64,000 bases of DNA from Bin80 sp965116685 (lineage in GTDB: Bacteria; Bacteroidota; Rhodothermia; Rhodothermales; Bin80), in assembly GCA_965116685.1 (NCBI GenBank), contig OZ220707.1:2604001-2668000 (forward strand), in the 5' to 3' direction. The notes beneath the pieces are model-generated. The model saw only the letters and a program-made list of their open reading frames with translations, did no database searches and was not told the origin of the DNA. Shown here in pieces: positions 38,056-47,049 of the stretch. The position numbers and the translations under genes are program-made. The stretch's first letter is position 1. Every line of letters starts with the position of its first letter.

Positions 38056-38278
38056 GGTTGCAAATTCAGTCGCATACCGACTGACATCTCATGTCAATGT
38101 ATGAATTTTTGGCTTCAATTTGGCGATGTTAGGGCCCAAATCGGTCATTTTTCACCCAAATCCACCTCGTCTTCGGGTATTCTCGGACGGACATCAATTA
38201 CACTGGATTCTCGGATAGATACAGAATAATCAATAATTCCTAGGGATTGATACGTAGGGGGTACGTACTGAATCTATG

Positions 38279-38957
38279 TTACCAGCGATACCAGAAGTGT
38301 TTCCCTAGATCAGCCTCCCGCCGCTGAAAAACATCTTTGCTGCTGCCAGTCCTATCTACAGGGCGCCCCCAAAAACGACATCCACCGGGGCCATGCAAAC
38401 TCGTACGGCTACGGCCTTCGTCGTAGATCGGTCTGGTCTTAACCAAGAATTGGTCAGGTGTATATTCGTTACCATGTTCAATCGCTGCAAGATATGACAT
38501 CACGTCATCGTTATTGCGATGTGATGGAGCCACCTTGAATAGCTGGAATCCGTTATTCGTCAGTTCGATGCGTAAGATATGCTCCGGTCTCTCGTCTTCG
38601 CTGAGCCAGCACGGAGGCGGATCAATGCCCCGGCCCCCTGTTAGGTTATCGACCTGTCTTTCGAGATCTGTTATACGATTTCGATAGGCTTCAGATTTCT
38701 TTCTTTCTTTCTTTCACAGCTTCGATTCGAAGAGAATCCTCGGACGAAATATCCTCAAGGGAGTCTTTGAAGATTTCCAGGTTATAAAAATCCGAAATGA
38801 TATCGCGAGCTTCATTCAGCGCTTTTTCTAAGGAATCAACTTGGACAGTTTGTTGCAAATGTTCTACGATCTGGATTGAATCAAGATGGCTAATTCTTTC
38901 CAGTTTAGACATGGCAGCTATATAGTCAATCTCTAACTTCCGTAACAGATCCTCCAA
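38279..38957 (-). CDS. Coiled-coil protein with a frame break at a (GAAA)5 tract
   Basis: Two frames read as one protein. The first (TTG at 38957, or ATG at 38912) gives a coiled-coil-prone 88-residue segment ending in VKERKKEI-stop at 38692. The second frame, from 38695 to 38279, continues without a stop (SEAYRNRITDLERQVDNLTG ... PPPCWLSEDERPEHILRIEL ... GGCRFWGRPVDRTGSSKDVF). The junction is exactly at five GAAA units. Four (or seven) units would join the frames into about 225 residues. The C-terminal part resembles soluble proteins encoded beside MotA/TolQ/ExbB-type channels, but no channel gene remains; the ISAzo13 element sits about 80 bases upstream. Function unknown. Confidence 0.6.
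38696..38715 (-). repeat. Tetranucleotide repeat (GAAA)5 inside a coding sequence
   Basis: On the plus strand TTTC is repeated five times. It sits at the frame break of the gene at 38279-38957, where slipped-strand change of one unit would restore the frame. Confidence 0.85.
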
Positions 38958-39063
38958 TTCGAGGATACATGATTTTTATAGACATGCTGACATAAGAACC
39001 AACGAGGACTCGAAGCTCATTTACGGGTCACGCAGTCACGAAAGTGAGCAATGCGATGGTGTA
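38958..39063. other. Short intergenic stretch left of the ISAzo13-type element
   Basis: No gene is seen. This is the probable remnant of the sequence upstream of the GAAA-tract gene. Confidence 0.4.
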
Positions 39064-39082
39064 AGGGCTGGCGAAAAAATAA
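39064..39082 (+). repeat. Left terminal inverted repeat of the ISAzo13 element
   Basis: Nineteen bases perfectly inverted at 40965-40983. Confidence 0.88.
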
Positions 39083-39260
39083 TTTATCCTATTAATTTAC
39101 CATTGTCTATCTTTCAATTTTCTTTTTCCGCGTAATCCAGAGAATTCTCTCTGCTCTCATCTTAATTCTGGCCTAAAAAGTTTCGATTTGCCCCTGCTTT
39201 TTGCCGATTGTTCATTTTTATCTATATTTATACTTTAATGTTATTACTTAAAACTTTTCC

Positions 39261-39989
39261 ATGTCAAGCCGAACGAAAAAAATCGGTCTCGTGAAGGAAC
39301 TCATTCGGGGCCAAACGGTCGCTACCTTTGCCGAACTCCGCGCTGCCATCGGTCCCGTCTGTGATCTTACCGTCCACAAAGTCATCACCCAGGCAGGGTG
39401 CCGAACCAGTTATTCTCACAATAGCCGCTATTACACCTTGGACGAACTCGTAGAGTTTGATGAGAATGGTCTCTGGTCGTACAACGAGATTCGTTTTTCC
39501 CGGGAGGGTCCGCTGACCTCCACGCTGATCGCATTCATTGAACAATCACCGGCGGGGCTCTTTGCGCGGGATCTTCAAACGATGGTGAAGGTGGCAGTAC
39601 TGCCGACCTTGACTCGTTTAACTCGAGAAGGTCGTGTTTCAAGAAAAAAAGTAGGACGGCATTATCTGTATGTATCCATGGACTCCGGTACCCAGAAACA
39701 GCAACGACAGAAAAAGGACGCCTTATCTTTGGGTTGGAATGAGACCATGTCCAAGGGGACCCAGACCCTGCTTAATACCCTGAATGAGAAGCAACGACGA
39801 TTATTTGCTGGATGGTTTTCGCTTCGTGTAGGTCGTGGAGGGGATCGGCGGGTTGCTGAGCTATTAGGGATGGCCCGTGCCACGATCACCAAAGGACGGA
39901 GGCAGCTTTTGGACGGAGATTTCGAGGTGAAACGAATCCGTAAACCTGGTGGTGGGCGCAAATCCATCGAAAAAAAAAGCCCGAAATAA
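39261..39989 (+). CDS. ISAzo13-type transposase, first frame (N-terminal DNA-binding part)
   Basis: These 242 residues have an unusual N-terminal region (1-165) with winged-helix-like blocks (KKIGLVKELIRGQTVATFAE; GLFARDLQTMVKVAVLPTLT). Then follows the normal ISAzo13 start: LNEKQRRLFAGWFSLRVGRG and VAELLGMARATITKGRRQLL (helix-turn-helix), PGGGRKSIEKK. The frame stops at 39989, but the family sequence continues in the -1 frame (KKKPEIIGLIQKEM) from the A9 run at 39970-39978. Slippage at AAAAAAAG would give a full-length product of about 560 residues reaching 40948. Confidence 0.82.
   Translation: MSSRTKKIGLVKELIRGQTVATFAELRAAIGPVCDLTVHKVITQAGCRTSYSHNSRYYTLDELVEFDENGLWSYNEIRFSREGPLTSTLIAFIEQSPAGLFARDLQTMVKVAVLPTLTRLTREGRVSRKKVGRHYLYVSMDSGTQKQQRQKKDALSLGWNETMSKGTQTLLNTLNEKQRRLFAGWFSLRVGRGGDRRVAELLGMARATITKGRRQLLDGDFEVKRIRKPGGGRKSIEKKSPK
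39970..39980 (+). promoter_or_regulatory. Candidate -1 frameshift / slippage site in the transposase
   Basis: Nine A residues followed by GC lie at the exact point where the zero frame leaves and the -1 frame continues the ISAzo13 sequence. Ribosomal -1 shifting or transcriptional slippage on A9 would fuse the two frames. Confidence 0.55.
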
Positions 39990-40009
39990 TTGGACTCATT
40001 CAGAAGGAG

Positions 40010-40948
40010 ATGGAGTGTGATACTGCGGGAGATCCATGGACTGGGCAGCAATGGTATCGGCGAACCACACACTCGATTGCCTCGGTGCTCACCAGACTCG
40101 GGATTCCCCTCACGGACCGCACCGTGAGTCGAATTCTGAAGTCACGGGGATTTGCATTACGGGTGAACCACAAGCAGTTGTCTGCCATCAGACATCCAGA
40201 CCGAAGTCTCCAATTCCAAATCATTTCGATGCTTCGAACGATATTCTCCCACACGCGCCTTCCCATCATCAGCGTAGATACCAAGAAAAAAGAACTGATC
40301 GGTCAGTTTCGAAATCCAGGGACCTATTGGAGGGAGACCCCGCATCTCGTCAATGATCATGACTTCCGATCTCAGGCGGACGGCCTTGCAATCCCGTACG
40401 GAATCTATGATGTTCTGGCAAATACGGGGACATTCTATGTGGGATACTCTCATGATACACCTGAATTCTCGGTAGACTGTACAGCGACTTGGTGGAAGGA
40501 ATGCGGTCGCTACCTCTATCCAGATGCGAACGAATTTTTAATCCTGGCCGATAGTGGAGGAAGCAATGGGTGCCATCCGCGTGCATGGAAATACTTCCTG
40601 CAGCATAAACTCGCAAATCCATTTAATCTCACCGTCACCGTTGCACATTATCCCAGTGGGGCCTCCAAATGGAATCCAATCGAACACCGCCTCTTTAGTG
40701 AAGTATCCAAAAACTGGGCAGGGATCCCTCTTGAATCTTTTGATACGATGCTCAATTGTCTCAATACTACAACGACACAGACAGGACTGACCGTCAACGC
40801 AGAATTGGTAGAACGCGAATATGAACGAGGAATCAAAATCAGCGAAGATGAAATGAACCAACTTAATCTGGAGCACAATGAGTCCTTACCGCGATGGAAC
40901 TACATGATTAAACCGCAGATCAGCAACCGATTAGTTGTACCATCTTGA
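40010..40948 (+). CDS. ISAzo13-type transposase, second frame (catalytic part)
   Basis: The catalytic DDE half shows LPIISVDTKKKELIGQFRN (first Asp), FLILADSGGSNGCHPRAWKY (second Asp) and SGASKWNPIEHRLFSEVSKN (Glu), plus TPHLVNDHDF. The ATG at 40010 lies inside a region normally coded by the upstream frame. It is therefore probably read only as a fusion with 39261-39989. Confidence 0.85.
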   Translation: MECDTAGDPWTGQQWYRRTTHSIASVLTRLGIPLTDRTVSRILKSRGFALRVNHKQLSAIRHPDRSLQFQIISMLRTIFSHTRLPIISVDTKKKELIGQFRNPGTYWRETPHLVNDHDFRSQADGLAIPYGIYDVLANTGTFYVGYSHDTPEFSVDCTATWWKECGRYLYPDANEFLILADSGGSNGCHPRAWKYFLQHKLANPFNLTVTVAHYPSGASKWNPIEHRLFSEVSKNWAGIPLESFDTMLNCLNTTTTQTGLTVNAELVEREYERGIKISEDEMNQLNLEHNESLPRWNYMIKPQISNRLVVPS

Positions 40949-40964
40949 AAATTGATAGGCTAAT

Positions 40965-40983
40965 TTATTTTTTCGCCAGCCCT
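40965..40983 (-). repeat. Right terminal inverted repeat of the ISAzo13 element
   Basis: Perfect complement of 39064-39082; followed by TAA if the element ends at CCAGCCC. Confidence 0.88.
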
Positions 40984-41203
40984 AAGCAGGGACATGCGTG
41001 AATACATGAGTGTCCGGTTGTAAACAACGGTTGGGAAATCCAGTAGCACATTAATTCAGTATGTTCAGTGCCATGGGGCGGAATAAACATGCACACATAA
41101 TGCTAAAAACAAAGCCAGTACAAGTCCCTAATTTACAACAACTGTAAGGATTCGACCAATGACGAAGGGACGGAATCATTTACAACACGAAAATTAAGAG
41201 AGA

Positions 41204-43096
41204 TCAAGGCGAGGCTGTATTCCTCCATCCAAATAAATACTGCAGAGTCACTTGAAACAACGCACGCGTTCGGGCACCTGCAGGGTGAGTGATGTGTGGG
41301 TGATCCAGTACATTTCGCATTGTGGCACTCATGCGAAGCCGGTTTCCCCAAAATCTTTTTTGTGCAGTCAGGTGAAGGTGAACCGTGCCCGGCAGTCGCA
41401 TTGCATAAAACTCCGGGTTCTCCTTGGCAGCCCTCTCGAATGCATGCCATGTACTCGCGCCAACGTAGCGAAGCCGCAGATCGAGGCTGAACCGGTCATT
41501 GGGGCGAAATTCGCCCCGCATGCCTGCCTGCAGACGATGATGCCATGCATCCCGGAAAGTATGCATGCTCGACCACGGATAAGCATAGGTGCCGTGGACC
41601 TTGAGGGTGAGATGCTGGGTCAGAGGGTAATGGATCCGCAGACTTGTGCGGGCAACATTCCCCCCGGTTGATACGATGCTGGTTACGGTTTGCAGGTAGG
41701 TTCGGGTTGAGTCCAGTGTAGACTCGGTGAACGGGCGCACAGAATCCTTGAATTTGCGCACCCCACCACTTAGGTATAACTTCATCCTGTTCCCTGTCTC
41801 CCAGTCCAGATCGGCAGAATAAAGGGCTTCCTGTTTGGATAGATCCAGAGGCTGGAAACGGAACTCTGCGTCCTGCAGGCGGTGCTCGCGCGTGATCCAA
41901 TTGGCAAAGTTGATTCTGGAAGCCAACGCCCGGCGCCGGATCAGAAGTCGCAAACCAATCCCGCTTTCTTCATGCCATGCATGCGTAAACCACTCATAGC
42001 CCAGTATGCCATCATCAAGCGCGAACGCAGACATGGCTTTCATCTTGAAGGGAGACGTGTGGTCAGTCTCGAAGGTGGCGTCCAAACGCAATGTGTTCAG
42101 GCCGTCACGTTTTTGATTGGGGCCAAAGCGCGCATCGGTGAGTACGGCACTGGCTCCATACTCAAGCTTTGATGTACGAAGAGAGGTGCGTACATAAAGT
42201 TGTCTCTGCGTAAAGTCAACGGATACAGATTCCGGGTTCTCCCGTGTACGCAGTGCGGTGGAGTTGCCCGAGAAAGAATAGCTGAATTTATTTCGGGAGA
42301 AAGCAGCAGACGCATATGAGATCTCCTGATCCAAGGGGATCTCCCTTCCCATGAAGGGAAGAAACCCCAAGTCTTCCACTCGACTGGTACCCGCGCTGAT
42401 TCTGTAGTCAAGCAGCCGAGCACTAAGCCCCAGTGCCCGGTGAAGAATGCGCGCATCTTTTTCGCCTTGGTAGAGCTGAAGGACTCTCGGGCGAATGCGT
42501 GGGTCGGTTGCATGGTGTTCGTCTGCAGCTCCCGTAATCTGGACGAATCTATCTTCCGAAGCAATCGCCAGACTGCTATGGATCGTAGGCCCCGTGCGAT
42601 CCACATTCGAGCCCCCAAAATCCGTATACCGGTACGGGCCGGGGTCGCCCGTCTCATTGCCCGCACTAAGCTGCCCCGCAAGGGTGATCCCGCTCCGCGG
42701 GGTGCATCGGGTAATCTGGATGGCCCCGCCCGAAGCCAGAACTCCATGGATGACCACAGGGTGCGCATGCAGTTGCACTTCGCAGATCTCCGTAATCGTC
42801 AAAGGCAGTCCATTGAGGCTTTGCTGGTTCAGTGCCTGTAGGTTGACCGGTTGTCCGTCAATGAACAGGCGCCAGTCCGGGCTGGCCTCCCAGGAAGTGC
42901 CCAATGGAGCAATCGCCCAGTGATACCCCTCAGTAGAGCTGCCAACCCAGTCATCTGCGAGTTCCAGAATGTCACTGAGTCGGGTGATTCCCGCTCTAAC
43001 AAGATCATCCGCAGTCAGTACCTGGGCGGAGGTGCTGAAGATCCCAGATCCAAGTGCGATAAGGGCGCAGAAACAGGTCTTCCACCGGCAACGCAT
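41204..43096 (-). CDS. TonB-dependent receptor-like outer-membrane protein (plug plus barrel)
   Basis: The 630-residue protein has a signal peptide and a plug domain (LVRAGITRLSDILELADDWV; RLFIDGQPVNLQ; VVIHGVLASGGAIQITRC). The barrel contains strands such as HLTLKVHGTYAYPWSSMHTF and RLRYVGASTWHAFERAAKEN and ends in VTLQYLFGW. No carboxypeptidase-like domain is present, and it is shorter than most receptors. It is the last gene of a three-gene operon with the small barrel protein and Wzi; its start overlaps the previous stop (TAATG at 43094-43098). The ligand is unknown but may be linked to exopolysaccharide. Confidence 0.78.
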   Translation of the reverse strand: MRCRWKTCFCALIALGSGIFSTSAQVLTADDLVRAGITRLSDILELADDWVGSSTEGYHWAIAPLGTSWEASPDWRLFIDGQPVNLQALNQQSLNGLPLTITEICEVQLHAHPVVIHGVLASGGAIQITRCTPRSGITLAGQLSAGNETGDPGPYRYTDFGGSNVDRTGPTIHSSLAIASEDRFVQITGAADEHHATDPRIRPRVLQLYQGEKDARILHRALGLSARLLDYRISAGTSRVEDLGFLPFMGREIPLDQEISYASAAFSRNKFSYSFSGNSTALRTRENPESVSVDFTQRQLYVRTSLRTSKLEYGASAVLTDARFGPNQKRDGLNTLRLDATFETDHTSPFKMKAMSAFALDDGILGYEWFTHAWHEESGIGLRLLIRRRALASRINFANWITREHRLQDAEFRFQPLDLSKQEALYSADLDWETGNRMKLYLSGGVRKFKDSVRPFTESTLDSTRTYLQTVTSIVSTGGNVARTSLRIHYPLTQHLTLKVHGTYAYPWSSMHTFRDAWHHRLQAGMRGEFRPNDRFSLDLRLRYVGASTWHAFERAAKENPEFYAMRLPGTVHLHLTAQKRFWGNRLRMSATMRNVLDHPHITHPAGARTRALFQVTLQYLFGWRNTASP

Positions 43097-43674
43097 TACT
43101 CCAGAAGGGTTTGCAGGAGGTTCCCCATGTTCATCTCAAGCCCAATCCCCATGGAAAGAAACCATAAGTGCATCAGCGGTTGGATCTGAACGCGGAGGTA
43201 CTCGGCCTGACTAAACAAAAACCATCTGCGACCAATATTCAGGGAGGCCAGTAGCCCGATACTGCCGACAAAGTCACTCTCCCTTCTTTCTCCAGAATAG
43301 CCCGTGCCGGATTCGTCAAACGACATCCGGTAATTTCCGATACCAATTCCCGGTTTGAGCCTTATTCGATGGGTCACCGGAATTGTAAGCCCCCAGCCGG
43401 AGCTGATCCAGAGTGCTCCAAATCCAGGAACTCCGGCGGAACCATTGAAGCGATGAACGGCCAGATTGACCTCCCAGTCTCCTGCATAAAATGGTGTCGC
43501 AGCGGACATCTTCACCCCACTTGCAGGATGCCAGTAATCGTGTAAAAGGCTTCGGTTCACGTTGTGAGTTCCCTGAACGCGAAACTCCAACCTGCTGAAG
43601 GGTGCCTGTGAAAGGCAATCAGCAGTGATCAGCATCAGGGACAGGATGGCCAGGAGGTGTCTCACGAATCCCAA
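43096..43674 (-). CDS. Small outer-membrane barrel-like protein of unknown function
   Basis: The 192-residue protein has a signal peptide (LAILSLMLITADCLSQA). Alternating aromatic/polar strands follow (FSRLEFRVQGTHNVNRSLLH; GLTIPVTHRIRLKPGIGIGN; WFLFSQAEYLRVQIQP), consistent with a small 8-strand-like barrel. I recognise no named family. It overlaps wzi by 13 bases and the TonB-like gene by three, so the three are translated together. Confidence 0.65.
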   Translation of the reverse strand: MGFVRHLLAILSLMLITADCLSQAPFSRLEFRVQGTHNVNRSLLHDYWHPASGVKMSAATPFYAGDWEVNLAVHRFNGSAGVPGFGALWISSGWGLTIPVTHRIRLKPGIGIGNYRMSFDESGTGYSGERRESDFVGSIGLLASLNIGRRWFLFSQAEYLRVQIQPLMHLWFLSMGIGLEMNMGNLLQTLLE

Positions 43675-45266
43675 GGCTTGAGGGTCCGGTCAAGTGTAAG
43701 CAGGATCCCGGCGCTGATGATCCCAATGAACCGATGCTGATTATCACTGGTCACGTTATAGCCCCCGTCTGCCGCGATCCACCACCAATGCACGGGCTGA
43801 TACGTGAGTCTCAAGGAGCCCCGAACGGTACGGTCAACGTCACCATCTAGGAGGTTGCGTACAGAGTGCGATTTTATCGGGAACGGCTGGCGCATATCCC
43901 GCTCCCCTTGAAACAACAGGTCTATCTTCGGCCCAAACCGTAATCCCCGGACCCGATCATCCATGTAGAACTCAAGAGACAGGGACGTATGTACATAGTC
44001 ACTGAACTGGGTTGCCAGCCCCCGATTGAGATAGATATACTGCCCCTCAACCTGTGGGGCATTGTAGGCTCTTGAAGTGACGGTTTCCAGCGTTAGCTTC
44101 ACGTCCGCTTTTGGCAGGGCATAGGCGGCGGAACCCGTCAGAACAAAGGTAATGGTCTCCGGTCCTGTATTCGCCTGTAGACGAATATCATCAACCATGA
44201 ATTGGCCCTGAAGCGTGAGGTGCCTGAACTGCGCCCACAAGAGCCCGGCCAGAAAGCCGTTATTGTCATCATTTTTGGGAACGTTATCGACGACGAACGT
44301 GAAGGGATTGACGGGATTGAGATATTTCAGCGAGAGTGAAGCCCCTGGGCCGGAATAGATCGCGGATTCCATGAAACTGATCATGAATTTTCTGGTCGGA
44401 CGGTAATCCCAGCGGTGGGCAGCGTGAAATCTTCGGGTACTGCCGAATTTGACGGAATCGTCTGCTGCCCGCCCGGTATAGTATCGTCCGTCGGTCGCAC
44501 TGTCAAGTTCGCTCAGTACCGCCGTTATGGACGCACGATCCCCGCCAATTCGAAGGAATACCTGATCACGGCTGCGTGCGTTGCTGCTGACAATCGTTGA
44601 GGCATCTCCCGGGGTCCCCCAGTGCAGGTCCCATCTCCCGATGTAGGCAGATAACCAGCGCTGGCTCCAACCGACATAGGAGTGTTCGCTTCGCGCCAGC
44701 AGGCGGAGCCCAGTATCAATGCCGTCGGGGTCCCGATTATAATAGCGGCTGTGAAACAGGGATATTTCCGCCACCGCAGGTCCAGCATCCAGATAGCCGC
44801 TGGCCCCGGTGCCGTACCAATAGAAATTAACGGCATCTCCCTTGGGGCGTACCGGATCAATCCGGTCGCTGTTAATCACGTCTGTTCCCACCATAAATGT
44901 ATAGCCGACCGCAACCTGATGATCAGAGGTTGGAGGTGGCTGGAGTTTTTGCCGGAGTAGATTCATCCAGTGATGCTCCGAGCTGTTCAGCCGTGTCGTG
45001 TCGACCTGACTCAGCGCATTCCAGACCTCCTTTCTCTGATAGGGCAGGGACGTGGGATTCAAATCCAGTAAATGCCCACGGCGTTGAAGTCGCACAATAT
45101 ATTCATAGGCATGGTCACTCGTAGGCAGTAGACGATTGCCCTGAGCCAGGACTGGATTAGCCGGCAGTGCAAACAGGCCGCCAAGCAACAGGCAAAGCAG
45201 TACAGAGTACGGGAATAAGCAGCGATACAAAAATGCCATCACGGTGAATTCATTCATGCGTTTCAT
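43662..45266 (-). CDS. Wzi-family capsule assembly outer-membrane protein
   Basis: The 534-residue protein has a signal peptide (CLLLGGLFALPANPVLAQ). Its N-terminus is RLLPTSDHAYEYIVRLQRRG followed by LNPTSLPYQRKEVWNAL, typical of Wzi-like proteins. A barrel of about 18 strands follows (VGWSQRWLSAYIGRWDLHWG; DQVFLRIGGDRASITAVLSE). Wzi attaches capsular polysaccharide to the cell surface. It is the first gene of the operon and divergent from the polyprenyl glycosylphosphotransferase at 45631, which fits a common exopolysaccharide role. Confidence 0.82.
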   Translation of the reverse strand: MKRMNEFTVMAFLYRCLFPYSVLLCLLLGGLFALPANPVLAQGNRLLPTSDHAYEYIVRLQRRGHLLDLNPTSLPYQRKEVWNALSQVDTTRLNSSEHHWMNLLRQKLQPPPTSDHQVAVGYTFMVGTDVINSDRIDPVRPKGDAVNFYWYGTGASGYLDAGPAVAEISLFHSRYYNRDPDGIDTGLRLLARSEHSYVGWSQRWLSAYIGRWDLHWGTPGDASTIVSSNARSRDQVFLRIGGDRASITAVLSELDSATDGRYYTGRAADDSVKFGSTRRFHAAHRWDYRPTRKFMISFMESAIYSGPGASLSLKYLNPVNPFTFVVDNVPKNDDNNGFLAGLLWAQFRHLTLQGQFMVDDIRLQANTGPETITFVLTGSAAYALPKADVKLTLETVTSRAYNAPQVEGQYIYLNRGLATQFSDYVHTSLSLEFYMDDRVRGLRFGPKIDLLFQGERDMRQPFPIKSHSVRNLLDGDVDRTVRGSLRLTYQPVHWWWIAADGGYNVTSDNQHRFIGIISAGILLTLDRTLKPWDS

Positions 45267-45630
45267 CCTCCGTCTTGGAAGCCCTTATCCAGTAGATGAA
45301 CTGACCAGAGCCTGGAGCATAATGTTGAATCAGGATAAAGGACAGTCAGGTCGTTTTCTGCGTACAACAGGGGCAGATTCGTGATGGTGCAAGGTTTATG
45401 CATCAATTCATTAGCTTAGTTGTGACTTCCAGAAGTATTGAGACAGGGGTTTGAAGTACTATTTCGTGGTCAAATCAATCCAGATATTCCAAACTAAGCA
45501 CTAAAGTTATATTGTATCCATGTCTGTACTCATGGTTTTTGATGATCCGGGTTGTTCCATGGAAGCATGGGTTGTATGGGCACGGGAGGTGGAGTATTCA
45601 TGTATAAGTGTGCACAAAGCCGTTTGATAG
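45267..45630. other. Divergent intergenic region between wzi and sugar transferase genes
   Basis: About 360 bases without a gene. It must contain promoters for both operons, but I saw no specific site. No long repeat or RNA structure is evident. Confidence 0.45.
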
Positions 45631-47049
45631 ATGTCCCGCAGGCTTGAATTTATCGCTTTGCTCATTACGGATACCGTTGCCACCGTAGCCTCCTGTATTC
45701 TTTTCTTACGGATCAGGTTTCCAGACAATTTTGGTATCCTTGGCTTTGATGGCTCCGCAGGGCAGATGATCTATCCCTTGTACGCCTCGCCGGTCCTCGC
45801 GCTCTTTTGGGTCATCATGCTCCTGTTCGCCGGGATGTACCGCGAACGACATGCCGCCAGCCGGATTGATGAGATCGTGTCGTTGGCGAAAGTGATTACG
45901 GTCGGAGTCCTGATACTTGTCTTCAGCATCTTTATTGACACCTTGGAAACAGGAGGAAGCCTCGCTACATTCTTAATCTACTGGATCTCCGTGCTGGGGA
46001 CGGTAATATCTGGACGGATCCTCGTCCGCTCGGTGCAAAAGGCGTTGATCCTGCGAGGATATGGGACGCACCGTGCACTGGTGGTTGGGTGGCGGGAGCA
46101 AGTTGAACGGCTGTACCGGGATGTCGCGCGGTATCCAGCTGCAGGGCTGCAGATCGTCGGAGCAGTGCGGTTAGGGCAACAAGGAGATGCAACCTTCAAG
46201 GGATCCGAAACCGAAGATAGAGAGACAGTGCATGCCATTGAGCGACTCCCCGATATAATTGATGAACTGCAGGTTCGGGATGTGCTGATCGCATTGGGAT
46301 CCCAGGATCACAAGGAGCTTGCAGAGGTTCTGGGGCTCTGTGACGGAAAGAATGTAGACCTCAAAATCGTCCCGGATTTTTACTCCGTAATCGGTGGTAT
46401 GGCGCGGACGGAACACATTTATGGCTTACCCCTCATTGAGGTATTGGCGACTCCAATGCCTGCCTGGGAGCAGTATACGAAGCGGTTGATTGATCTGATT
46501 GTCGCACTGATCGTTCTGGTTGTGGGGATGCCGCTCTGGACCGGGCTCACCATTGCCGTGAAGATGACATCGAAGGGAGGGGCAATTTACAGACAGAAAC
46601 GTGTAGGGAAAAAAGGGCGTGTTTTTACCATGTACAAGTTCAGAACGATGCGGGTCGATGCGGAGGCGGAAACAGGACCGGTGTGGGCCTCCAAAGATGA
46701 TACACGCTATACGTCGGTCGGACGCTGGCTGCGCAAGACCCGCTTGGATGAAATCCCACAGTTATGGAATGTACTGCGCGGTGACATGAGCCTGGTCGGG
46801 CCTCGCCCGGAGCGCCCGTACTTCGTAGAGAAGCTGATCGGTAAAGTGCCACTCTATAACCGGCGCCATCGCGTCAAACCCGGGATCACTGGCTGGGCTC
46901 AGGTGATGTGGCATTATGACCGCTCCCTTGAAGATGTACAGCAAAAGGTGAAGTTCGACCTGTATTACATTGAAAATATGAGCTTGCGAATGGACTTGAA
47001 AATTCTGTTCCGAACTCTGCGGGCCGTAGTATCTGGAGGCGGTCATTGA
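45631..47049 (+). CDS. Polyprenyl glycosylphosphotransferase (WcaJ-like)
   Basis: The 472-residue enzyme has four or five membrane helices in residues 1-125, a CoA-binding-like domain (HRALVVGWREQVERLYRDV) and the bacterial sugar transferase domain at ~285-472. The latter includes KRLIDLIVALIVLVVGMP, IYRQKRVGKKGRVFTMYKFR, TRLDEIPQLWNVLRGDMSLV and GPRPERPYF. It links the first sugar-1-phosphate to undecaprenyl phosphate in exopolysaccharide synthesis. It overlaps the downstream dehydrogenase gene by four bases, an unusual pairing. Confidence 0.9.
   Translation: MSRRLEFIALLITDTVATVASCILFLRIRFPDNFGILGFDGSAGQMIYPLYASPVLALFWVIMLLFAGMYRERHAASRIDEIVSLAKVITVGVLILVFSIFIDTLETGGSLATFLIYWISVLGTVISGRILVRSVQKALILRGYGTHRALVVGWREQVERLYRDVARYPAAGLQIVGAVRLGQQGDATFKGSETEDRETVHAIERLPDIIDELQVRDVLIALGSQDHKELAEVLGLCDGKNVDLKIVPDFYSVIGGMARTEHIYGLPLIEVLATPMPAWEQYTKRLIDLIVALIVLVVGMPLWTGLTIAVKMTSKGGAIYRQKRVGKKGRVFTMYKFRTMRVDAEAETGPVWASKDDTRYTSVGRWLRKTRLDEIPQLWNVLRGDMSLVGPRPERPYFVEKLIGKVPLYNRRHRVKPGITGWAQVMWHYDRSLEDVQQKVKFDLYYIENMSLRMDLKILFRTLRAVVSGGGH

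Larger units (their letters stand above)
39064..40983 (+). mobile_element. ISAzo13-family insertion sequence
   Basis: The ends AGGGCTGGCGAAAAAATAA (39064-39082) and its exact complement (40965-40983) form a 19-base terminal inverted repeat. If the element starts at GGGCTGGCG, the three bases TAA flank it on both sides as a possible target duplication. It encodes one transposase split over two frames. Confidence 0.88.
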
